DNA of 17,460 nt from Stramenopiles sp. TOSAG23-2 (taxonomy: Eukaryota > Sar), in assembly GCA_900128395.1 (NCBI GenBank), contig LT649642.1, forward strand, positions 1-17,460, given 5' to 3'. Each line of letters starts with the position of its first letter. Positions within the stretch are counted from its first letter, which is position 1. Of the stretch, positions 7,728-17,198 are shown piece after piece. A model generated the notes under the pieces. The model saw nothing but the letters and a program-made list of their open reading frames with translations. It was not told the DNA's origin and did not search any database. Made by a program: the position numbers and the translations under genes.

Positions 7728-7949
7728 CCACTGGTATAATATACTGTAGCTACTATTGCACCCTATATTGCCATATTAATAATAATATTAATATCCTTCT
7801 TCTTTCTTGAATTGATGTACCACCTATAATATATATCTAAAATACATATCATACAAAAGAAGAAGAAGAAAGAACATAAATAATAAAGCCTGGAAAGCTA
7901 AAGCCAAAATTATTATTATAAAGAATATAAGGCAGACACATACAAATAG

Positions 7950-8096
7950 ATGGAAGAACATCAAAAACAAGACAACAGAAATATCAAAACTATTTCATTG
8001 AACACACACACACATATATATATATATATAATCATCAAAGACTACGGCTGTGCAAATCATTGCTATTCATATTTTCTCTTTTTAAATAAAAAATGA
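7950..8096 (+). other. Upstream ORF overlapping the channel start (48 codons)
   Basis: An ATG at 7950, immediately preceded by an in-frame TAG, opens a 48-codon frame that reads through the (AC)n(AT)n tract. It ends with TGA at 8094-8096, so its stop overlaps the channel start codon as ATGA (8093-8096). If the transcript starts before 7950, ribosomes finishing this frame would stop exactly at the main start. The encoded peptide shows no domain. Confidence 0.4.
8002..8030. repeat. (AC)n(AT)n compound microsatellite
   Basis: About six AC units run directly into about nine AT units, 60-90 bp before the channel ATG and inside the upstream ORF. Length changes here would shift that upstream frame. 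Confidence 0.85.
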
Positions 8097-11000
8097 ATAG
8101 TAATAATCAAGGTGGTTCAAAATCAAAAGATACTTCCACGGAAATATTAAATAATAATAATAATAATACAACGGCGGAAACGGGATCATCTGGGGCATCT
8201 CCTTCAAAACCTTCAGGGAAAAATGACCAAAACCAAATGCCCCTTGAAAGACAGAAAAGTGCAAACTCGATTTCAGATGTAGCTGTAAAAATTGAAGCAG
8301 CTGTTCGGTTGAAAAAAGTACACTTAAACCGTTCAAGTACAAAAGAGCTTGATTCACAGTTTATCGAAACTTTAAAAGAGATAGCGACAAAAAAAAAATG
8401 GTTATTGGAAGATTTAGATAACAATATTGGTTTAGAAATTATAAAATTTTTACAGAAACGCCTCAAGCATAGGCATCAAACCAATCCTCGAAAATGTCAT
8501 TGTGTGTATCGTAAAGCTAAAATCGTTCGATACAATAAGGAAAACAAAACTTATGTAGTTCAATATATTGATTCTTTAGATACGAGAAAAAAGGTTATTC
8601 AAGAAAAAGATATCGAAGAAGGCAATAGCAGAGAATATCTTGAGGGAGAAGTTGTAAACATTAAAAAACCAGATATTTGTCCGGTGCAGCTCCGGCATTA
8701 TTTGAAGCAACTGAAGCTCCAGCCTGGATGGTCGCCTATACATTTTATATGCTCCCATGCATTGGTTGGAAGTATCAATATTATAATGAAAATCATTAAT
8801 GATGAAGATGAATCTTCGTTTTCTCAATTATTAGAATTGGAAGATTTACATGGAAAAACACCATTATTTTTTGCTGTACATGGTTTGGATTTCTCATTAT
8901 CAGAAGATGAACAAGATCATGGCCAAGAACGCAGTCAAGAGAGAATGGAACAGAAAGAATGCATTGCTAGAATGAAACTAGTAAAACTATTAATGGAACA
9001 TAATGCAAGATTAACACACCGTGATCAATATGGCAAAACTATTTATTATTATTTATCTGGAAAGCCAGATGTGTATTCTTATTTATTGTTTAAAACATTA
9101 TCAGCAATTTCAAATAGGATATCGCGTCATGCCGTTATAAGGACAAGGACTGAAAGCTATGGATTGATGTACAAAAATTTTTGTGACATGTTCAGAGTAA
9201 CAGATTTAAAGAGACGCAACACACTACGTTCTATAAATAAAGAAAATAGGAAATATTTATGCAAAGAATATAAATTAGTCAACGAATGGTCAAAACGTTT
9301 GAAACCAGCGATGGGTACAAATAGTAATAAGTCCAATTTCTGGAATGAATGCCTAGCTGATATGAGAAAAATGTCATCGCTAGAGAGCAAAATTGACATG
9401 TTATCAAAAGTGTTGGTAAAAAGGCTGAATTTTGCACATAAAGATCATGTAGAGAAATATTTTAAAAAGTTCAAAGGGATATTAAAAACATATGTTCGTA
9501 CATTGGATGTTCAGATTAGCGATGATGAAATATTAAAAGCAATATCAAATGAAAAATTTTTAAGAATTTATTACGTTATTAAGCCTGGAAAGAAGTTTGA
9601 ACATGGTAAAATCGTTGAAAATAATAATAGTGATCGATTGGATATAAGTTTTGAATATGATATATTCACTAGTAATTTTATGGCGGATGATTTTATCAGA
9701 GACGAAGTTACACTATTTGAAGAAGATGGAGAAGAAATGAAAATAATATTTACTGAGATCGAGAACTCCATAGCAGATATTTTTGCACGAACTGCTTTTA
9801 AACATGAAAATTATCCTTCAAATGAGATATCAACCAATGCCAGGATGAGTAAAATTAAGGACAAAAATGATATCAATCAATCAAAAGGTAGAAAATCATT
9901 TAATTTGGACGATTTGAATGACACTTTGGAGAAAGTTTGCAATTGGATGATATCGATGGCAAATATTTCAATACCAAAAGAAACATTAGAAGCATCAAAA
10001 TATAAACACTTTAAAGAAGAAATATTGCGAGAAATTCAAAATATACTAATAGATGTCATTTTGTATAGCAATTTAATATCTTTGGACATGGATCTATCTC
10101 AAAAAGAAAGCATATTGAAGGAATTTTTGGATAAAGCTTATGATATATATAACGACAGAAGCAAATTATATAGCTGGGAAAAAATTGAATTTAAATTAGC
10201 AATAGCAAGAAATGGTACAACATCAAAGGAAATGTATGTAGTAAGATTGTATGTTGTCGACAAATCAAAGGGAAAATATGATACAAAACGCAGGCAACGA
10301 CATCTGGTTCATGAAACGTTTAAGTATCCAGTTGTTATTCACCATGTCAAAAATTTATTTTACAAATTTGTAGATAAATCCTTGCATGAACTATGCACAA
10401 AATCACAAGTGAAGATCACGAACCGTGATTTTATGGATGTGAAGCAACGTCGTTTGGGACGGCAACGCGTTCATAGCCGACGGATCATGAAACATTTTGG
10501 CACTTCAATGGAACTTTTGCCATCAGAAATAAGCAGAAACCCATCAGAGGTAAGAAGTGTAAGTTTAACAAATGAAGAAGATCTATCAGATGCATTTGCA
10601 ACGAAAGATGATGATGATGATGATCTCGGCGATACAGATGAAATGAATTTTGATTACGTCAAGCCTAGATGGCGAGTTGTTTGTCGAGAAAAGTTGGAGA
10701 ATGTTAGAAAAGAAAGAGATGAGCATCATATGTGGATGGATAATATCAAATTTCGTGATAGCATCTTGAAAGCTCAAGAAACTATACAAAAGAAGTTTCA
10801 AGAAGAACAAAGGTTGGATAAAAAATTAGTGAAATGGCGTCGTCGACTCGTAGAAACAGTCAATCAATTTATTACAGACGTGGTAGATCCAGCTTTATCT
10901 AGTGGCTTGGGACATATATTATGTCGAGCTACCTGCAGGCCAGATTTATTGACAGAATATGACAAAGCTCGCTTTGGTGCAGATGGCTTTATTAATGACA

Positions 11001-14000
11001 GTGATGCGGAAAAAATGCTTCAAAAAGTATTCAGTAAAAAAATATATAATAGTAATTACAGAAGTATATATCGTGTTGGGCGAAACGATCTAATCAATAT
11101 TTTAGAAGCAGCACCAGTTGTAAAACAATGGAAAATTGTTTTTTATCCAAAAATTTTAAAGATATTGAATGCATTGTTGGTCCAAGCATGTAAATTTGAT
11201 CAAGGGCCACACGAAGTCGCAAGATCAATTGTGAAAAAGCTTCTTCGAAAAGGTGCTGATCCTAATTCCACTGATGCAAATGGAAACACGGCATTATTTC
11301 TTGCATCAAATTACCACCCTATACATAAAACTGATATATGTTCGTTATTGATCAAAGCTGGTGGCGCTGTAAACGTGTCTATTTTATCAAATTTCATTGA
11401 TAATCTCTCACGTGTATCTGGTCAAATGGATAGAAAGGAAAAAAATGAAAAAAAATCAAATGATATCAAAAATCATTTGAAATATGTTGTTTTCTATGGT
11501 GCATATTACGGAACCTTAACTGAAAATGTATTAGCATATATGAATTCTATTTCGCTAACAGATCGATATGGAAATATCTCACACAATCTCTTAAGCGACA
11601 TTCAATCTGTACCTGATGAGCGGAATTTCTTGCCAATGCATTACGCGGCAATGCATGGCAACGTTGAGGTCATTGATTTATTATATTGCTACGGCGGTAA
11701 AGATTGCATTAATAAACAATTCGATGTGAACATCACAAAGATGGTAAATGGCAAGAAAGTATTCCAAGTGTTCCATAGTAAACCAACAAGCATCGCAAAA
11801 TTATTGGAGGAGAGCAATCAAGTAAAGACAGCATATGGATTTACACCATTAGCATTAGCAGTTCAAAATAACCACCCAAATGCTGTGCAAAAGTTATTGT
11901 CGTTGGGGTAAGTATCAGATTCTATTTCTTGAAATTTCTTGAAAATACTTTTTTGTTAACTTTTAAAAATTTTCACATTATATATTATTATTCGTTTAGG
12001 GCTAAACCATTTCCATTTGACAACGAGACAGATTTTCAAACAGCAAAAGATAATTATTTATGCCCATACTGGCTTGCTCTTGGCCTTTTTCGTGCTACTG
12101 AAGATCCTGCTTCTAGATACGATCCTAGTGTTAATACGCTAAACAAAACGCTAGTTATATTGAAGCACCCGAAGGATACTCCAACAACACACTTCCAAAA
12201 GGTCATTGCAGAAGTAAAATTAATGGATATAAATAAGCAAGTATTGAGAAGAAAGATGGAGGAATTACATGGAGATTCAATTGAAGACGATGCAACGGAA
12301 AATATAGATGCAGAGGCATTGTATAGTATAACGGAAGCTTTAACGAAACAAGCTGATAAAAATCGTAGAAATTCCAACGTCGATAGTCCAAGTCGCGTTT
12401 CAACAAGAAAACGAAATAAATCAGTGTTGGTTAAGGCCATAAAGCATGATTTTGTACATTCTTCTACTGATCAAGAGATGCGTGATAAGCAATTGCAAAT
12501 GCTTGTAGTGAAAAAAATTAGGTCTAATTACATAGAAAGACGTGGAAAAGATTGTGAAAAATGGCGAGACACGCCTTTATTTACATTCGGTGATAATTTA
12601 AAAGCATTGAAAGTTGATAATAAAGCAAAAGATCGTCTTATAGAGTTTATGGACACGGATTTAAACGAGACCACAACAAAATTAAATTCTAGCAATTTAG
12701 ATATTATTGAGAAAGAGAAACGAAAAGAGATTTTGAATATTATGAATAGTCATTACAAAGTGAAAAGTATGTTATATAAATATGGAGCAAGGCAATTTGC
12801 CTGGCCTTGTTTTGTCTACATTTTATTATTAGTTTTTTGCATCTATACAGTGCCAAGTTTTTTCTGGGAGAGTGACTATGCTTTTGAAGTAAATTCGCTC
12901 ATAATTACTCAGTTACGCAAGGATTTAATACCATTAAAAGATGAAGATACTGGTGTTTTTGGAGCTCCAAGGGGATTCTTAAACATTGGCAAATTAGGAC
13001 CTTGGATATCAGAATCAATGTTAAAAACTCATTTGCCTTATTTGCACGAAAACGGCAAGCTTCAACAAATTGGTAATATCAAAATATGTTCATTATTATC
13101 TAGAGGATGGAAAGTTTGGAATGATAAATCTGACGTTACACGTCGATCCTATAATGAAAGGGATTGGGACATTCACGAGGGCTTTTCCAACGCCAAAAAT
13201 ATTACATTAAGTGATGTGAATGATGTGAATGGAACCGATACCGATGTATGCAAGCCAATACTTCAAAAAGGAGAATTCCAAGAGTATTGCTTTGAGATTT
13301 GGAACGGAACATCACAAGATTTACAACTCGTTGATAGGCTACTTGGAAGCAATACTACTCAAAGTTTATGCCCAGAATTTAAAAAATATATACTGAGAAC
13401 AAGGATATATTTGCATTTTTACTCGAAACAAGCAAACTTGCTAAGCCAAATACAACAGGTGTTTTCAGTAGAACCTACTGGTATAATTACTAGTCAATTT
13501 AAAGCGGAAAGTATTAAAGAAGAAACATGGGATTTTGGTTACGGCATAACAGTGGTGGTTCATTTTATAATGGAATGTATTTTTTGTGTATATTTAATCG
13601 GTGAACTAATTGGAATGATTAAAGCATTGGTAGTAGCGGGAAAATATACAGAAATGCTCATTAGGCAGAAGTATAAAATAGCTGGTCGAGCTGCTTTACT
13701 ACATACTTACGAGGAAGAAAGAAAATTCCATGATCGAGGAGATTTACCAGTCAAGACACCAACTTGTTGCAACATAATTCCTATCCCGTGTAAATTGAGC
13801 CAAAGAGTTTATAGTGTTTACTGGATTAGAAATGGAGTAAATATCAATGTTCTGAAATCAATTGTATCGTCTCCAAACGAAGATTATGAAAGTTTAACCC
13901 TTAGCCAATCAATTATTGTTGTTTCTGGCTTATTATTAGTTATATTTTACGTGTTTTTAGCTAGCATGAAGGGAGCATTACAGTTTATGGATGGGAACTT

Positions 14001-14628
14001 CGAACGTGTAAACGTAAAAGCTGTCCAGGATATTTTTCAGATTGCTGGTATTGTAAGGACTTTAACGACAATATTGCTGTACACGTTATGGTTTCGTTTA
14101 TTTGATGTTCTAAAGCAAGATCCACGACTTGGTCCATTTGTTAGAGCAATTTTTAAAACCATTGTCTCGTTTGAGGTTATTATGTTTTTTGTTCTTTTTC
14201 TCCTCGGAGTAGTGCCAGCTATGTTGTCCATGCATTTGTTCCTTGGAGGTAGGGTAAAACATCTTAGTACAATTTATAAAACATTTCGCACTATGTTGAT
14301 GTTTGGTATTGTTGGAGAACATGAACAGCCTGATTTTTGGATGCATGGACCGTTGCCTGATAGTCATTTTGTACTCTTAGCTTTATTTCTTATACTGGTA
14401 GTTTTAGTATTGATGAATTTGTTGATTGCGATTGTAACAGATGTGTGGCAAGCGTATGATAGACAGAAAATTTACATCAAGGCAGTCAATGATGAAATAA
14501 GAGAAGCTGTTAGTAACCATGTAGAAGGTATTGATTATGGAAAGACCAGTACAAAAATTATTAGAAAGGTCGAAAGTTGGCAAAAGTTAAACAAATCGGA
14601 AAGCGGGAGCTTTCTTATGAGAAAGTAG
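8093..14628 (+). CDS. Ankyrin-repeat polycystin (TRPP/PKD2-like) cation channel, two exons
   Basis: Exons 8093-11907 and 12000-14628 join in frame to give 2147 residues. An in-frame TAA just upstream supports the ATG. The order is: Asn/Ser-rich N-terminus; Tudor-like strand-rich patch (137-178); ankyrin-like repeats (213-335); a long unrecognised region with an acidic run (837-848) and a coiled coil (863-925); a second ankyrin block (about 1040-1275); then the channel. Membrane segments are S1 about 1536-1563, S2 1786-1812, S3 1908-1928, S4 1956-1976, S5 1993-2015, pore filter FGIVGE (2040-2045) and S6 about 2060-2085 with MNLLIAIV. The S1-S2 loop is about 220 residues with four N-glycosylation sites and polycystin-like segments (1738-1772). 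WFRLFDVL before S5 also resembles PKD2. The C-tail is short and lacks the PKD2 EF hand. It is probably a non-selective cation channel; gating and location are unknown. Confidence 0.85.
11908..11999 (+). other. Spliceosomal intron in the channel gene (92 bp)
   Basis: The donor is GTAAGT at 11908-11913. The acceptor is TTTAG ending at 11999, after an AT/T-rich stretch. The intron splits a glycine codon after its second base. Splicing restores LLSLGAKPFPFDNE, so the last ankyrin helix continues smoothly. Without splicing a TAA follows at once (11909-11911), and the downstream frame has no ATG near its start, which excludes two separate genes. It is the only intron I can place with confidence. 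Confidence 0.92.
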
Positions 14629-14692
14629 AGAGTTATGATATCATAAGATTTTTATGGAACGCGTTTTGTATCATCAATATATTTTACTCTCC

Positions 14693-15046
14693 CTATGAAT
14701 ACGTTTTTTTTTGAAATTTTTTAAAAAATTTCGATTTTTTTTCAGCTTGGATCTCTTTTTCATCCTTTAGTTCAACTTTCTTTTCTTCCGTTTCATCCGT
14801 TCCTTTCACTTCATTTTCATCATCACCTTCCTTTTTTTCTTTGCCCGGCTTTTTAAAACTTGGATCGATACGATATCTACTACTACGTTGTAATTTTTTA
14901 ACATTTGATTTTGGTCTAGTTTGTGATGTTTCATCATCGATTTTTTCTTTTATCGGATATTGAATAAGACTATCAGATTCGTTGTCATCAATATATTTTT
15001 TCTTCGATTTTTTACGAATGACTTTTGTAAAAGCATGTGATGACAT
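14693..15046 (-). CDS. Small highly charged hypothetical protein
   Basis: This open frame gives 117 residues, mostly K, E, D and S, with no hydrophobic core and no recognised domain. It is probably intrinsically disordered. Basic clusters near both ends (IRKKSKKK and KKSKFFKKFQKK) could bind nucleic acid or serve as nuclear signals; the middle is acidic (GDDENEVKGTDETEE). The ATG at 15044-15046 sits in AAAACAAGATG, a favourable context, and the stop is TAG. It converges on the channel gene, with only 64 bp between the two stops, so the 3' untranslated regions probably overlap. Being open for 117 codons in AT-rich DNA with a coherent composition favours a real gene, but an A-rich strand can also give this by chance. 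Confidence 0.5.
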   Translation of the reverse strand: MSSHAFTKVIRKKSKKKYIDDNESDSLIQYPIKEKIDDETSQTRPKSNVKKLQRSSRYRIDPSFKKPGKEKKEGDDENEVKGTDETEEKKVELKDEKEIQAEKKSKFFKKFQKKTYS

Positions 15047-15796
15047 CTTGTTTTTAATTCAAATTTTGAAATGTTATATATTTTGTTAAATTCTATACGC
15101 GCGCTTCAAACGTAGTATTGTAAAAATAACAAAAAAAAACAAAAAAATAATGTCGTATATGTGAATAATATAATAATAAACAAACGACAACAATGAAAAT
15201 GGTATGTGTGTAACAAAAGGACAATTTTTGTATATCTCTATATATGTTGTGAATATGTACGTGCGTATCGTTGATGAAAAATGGTTTTATATATGTGTGT
15301 ACTGTTCTTTTTAGTTTTACTACTCTTTTTCTAAATTATGTTTTTTATATATATACAGTGTATTAATATGTACAAATGTGTTCAAGAGTAATAAAATTTG
15401 AGTCGTATTATATTTACCTGCTATAGAATTCATAAAATAATTACTCGAAAATCGATATAAAAATCGAATCGTGATATATTACATTATTTCCTTAATAAAT
15501 TGTAAAAATAAATTATTTATAATATAAATAGTTAAAGGTTTATTCTATTTTAAGTATATTTAATATTATCTATCTACACTCTTTTAGAACGATATAGTAT
15601 TGTCTTTATCATTCCTTACCCTCATTTTACTAGGTACAATATAATATGATTAAAGTATAATTTAATAGTAGTGTTCATATTTTGAAGCAGAGTTCACCGA
15701 ATATTGAATAATATATATACTATTATCCCATATCTTCTCAATTTACAAAACGCAATACAAATCGTTATTCTTCATCAAGTAAATCATAATAATAAA
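15047..15796. promoter_or_regulatory. Divergent intergenic region, 750 bp
   Basis: This is the longest gene-free stretch of the window. It lies between the starts of the charged protein (minus) and the secreted protein (plus), so it should hold both promoters. It is very AT-rich, with poly-A/T and TATATGTGTG tracts. It contains GAGTCGTATTA at 15400-15410, identical to 5623-5633. A pyrimidine-rich stretch ending in ACTAG near 15615-15634 resembles a splice acceptor and may mark a 5' untranslated intron, but no firm donor is paired with it. I see no tRNA or other RNA gene. Confidence 0.4.
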
Positions 15797-17161
15797 ATGT
15801 ATACATTACGTGTTATGAGTAGGAAAAACACAATGGTATCATCGATAAATGCTGTATCATCATCATTATCATCAATAAAAGTAATAGTAGTAGCAGTAGT
15901 AGTATTTTTTATAATAAGTATTACAACGTGCCATGGTGAAAATATTAAAATAATGGTAAATAGTGCACCACCACCATGGAAACAAGATCGATTTGCAATT
16001 TCTTTTTGGGTTGATCCAATGGTCCCTCCAGATCGTTTTGATGTGGAGTATAAACGTATAGCAGAGGCAAATTTTACGGTATTGTTAGGTGGATTTGGTG
16101 CTAACAACCCAACTACGGTGACACAACAAATAGCAGCAGCAACGAAAAATGATTTAAAAGCCGTTCCCAATATTTGTGACGGTGCATGTGTTAATATATC
16201 TGGTGCTTGGGGATTTCAAATTGCGGATGAACCTGATGTGAGTAAATTTAATAGCATTGCAAAGTTAGTGGCAGATGCAAAAGCAGTTGGTCAAATGGCC
16301 TTTGTAAATTTGCTACCAAATTATGCTGAGCCAAAGCAGCTTGGCGCTGATACCTACAAGGATTATCTTGCAACATTTATGGAAAAAGTAAAACCAAATA
16401 TGCTAAGCGTTGATCATTATCCAGATTTTGATGAATCCACATCAAAAGGAAATAATAAGACGAAAAAAGGCTATATATTAAATCTTTTAGCACTGCGAGA
16501 AACATCACTTTCTGTCAAACCAAATATACCCTTTTGGAACTTTTTCAACGCTATGCCGTATAATCAAGTATCACAATATGATATTTCAGAAGCGGAACTG
16601 CGATGGCAAGCATATACATCTTTGGCAATCGGTTCAAAAGGGGTTTTATATTTTTGCTATTGGACTCCACCAGGTGCAGGTTTTTCCCGAGGACAAGCTA
16701 TTATGACACCAACCCCTGGTAATATTCCAAATATTGCCGATCAATCTCCAGGATATAAATATCCAATGGTACAGCGTATTAATTCAAAATTACGAGTGTT
16801 TGGAAATTGGCTACTTGAAAAAGTATCATCTAGTGTAGTTCAAGTTTCTGGCAGTGGGACAACGTTTTTAAAACATTTACGATGGACTTCAATTAATGGT
16901 AGTGCTACTGGTCCAAATTCTGAGTTTATGCTTGGTTGTTATGATAATAATAATACCATTGTATTAGTAAATCAGGATAGTAATCACCCAGCATTAGCGA
17001 CAGTTGGTATAGATGATGAAAATAATAATGGCAGAACAGCGATGATGGAATTGGATGCAAAGTCTGGTATACTTGTTCCACCTCGAGATGATTCACCTTT
17101 TTTATCTGGATTTCAAATTGCATTACTTCCTGGTGATGCAAGGCTTTTTACGTGGGTATAA
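15797..17161 (+). CDS. Secreted TIM-barrel glycoside-hydrolase-like protein
   Basis: The 454-residue protein starts at the ATG at 15797 (the longer frame begins at TTG). Its signal peptide has a hydrophobic core at about 29-44, with probable cleavage after CHG near residue 47, so it enters the secretory pathway. The body looks like a clan-A glycoside-hydrolase barrel: FWVDP and FTVLLGGFGA on the first strands, GFQIADEP (D144-E145-P146) where E145 is a candidate acid/base, VNLLPNYA, LSVDHYPDF (D206), IPFWNFF, then LRWQAYTSLAIGSKGVLYF followed by CYWTPPG (W289). Residues about 325-454 look like a beta-sandwich ending in LLPGDARLFTW, as in many such enzymes. Similar proteins occur in bacteria and are mostly unnamed. 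The substrate and even catalytic activity are unproven; I cannot assign a nucleophile. Confidence 0.75.
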   Translation: MYTLRVMSRKNTMVSSINAVSSSLSSIKVIVVAVVVFFIISITTCHGENIKIMVNSAPPPWKQDRFAISFWVDPMVPPDRFDVEYKRIAEANFTVLLGGFGANNPTTVTQQIAAATKNDLKAVPNICDGACVNISGAWGFQIADEPDVSKFNSIAKLVADAKAVGQMAFVNLLPNYAEPKQLGADTYKDYLATFMEKVKPNMLSVDHYPDFDESTSKGNNKTKKGYILNLLALRETSLSVKPNIPFWNFFNAMPYNQVSQYDISEAELRWQAYTSLAIGSKGVLYFCYWTPPGAGFSRGQAIMTPTPGNIPNIADQSPGYKYPMVQRINSKLRVFGNWLLEKVSSSVVQVSGSGTTFLKHLRWTSINGSATGPNSEFMLGCYDNNNTIVLVNQDSNHPALATVGIDDENNNGRTAMMELDAKSGILVPPRDDSPFLSGFQIALLPGDARLFTWV

Positions 17162-17198
17162 ATATCTCTCAATAATATGAGATTTAATATTGAGATAT
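17162..17198 (+). repeat. Inverted repeat right after the stop codon
   Basis: CTCAATA (17168-17174) pairs with TATTGAG (17188-17194). After a two-base bulge, ATAT (17162-17165) pairs with ATAT (17195-17198). The loop is about 13 bases. In RNA it could form a 3' untranslated hairpin in the secreted-protein transcript. It is AT-rich, so stability would be modest. Confidence 0.35.

Larger units (their letters stand above)
7438..8092. promoter_or_regulatory. Divergent promoter region between methyltransferase and channel
   Basis: This region of about 655 bp separates two divergent genes and must contain both promoters. It holds an (AT)n microsatellite (about 7494-7517), two ATACTAATAC motifs, a tandem ACGACGA pair (7642-7655), a tandem CTGGCTTA pair (7712-7727), a GAAGAAGAAG tract near 7858-7871 and an (AC)n(AT)n tract (about 8002-8030). 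The middle (7520-7760) is less AT-rich than other spacers here. No tRNA or ORF of useful length was found besides the upstream ORF at 7950. Confidence 0.5.

Noticed and set aside
7520-7800. tRNA or small RNA gene in the less AT-rich spacer
   Set aside because: I found no B-box-like GGTTCGA, no cloverleaf arms and no T-run terminator in the right position.
11929-14628. A separate downstream gene encoding only the channel half
   Set aside because: The open frame starts at TTG inside the intron, has no nearby ATG, and a canonical intron joins it in frame to the upstream ankyrin exon.
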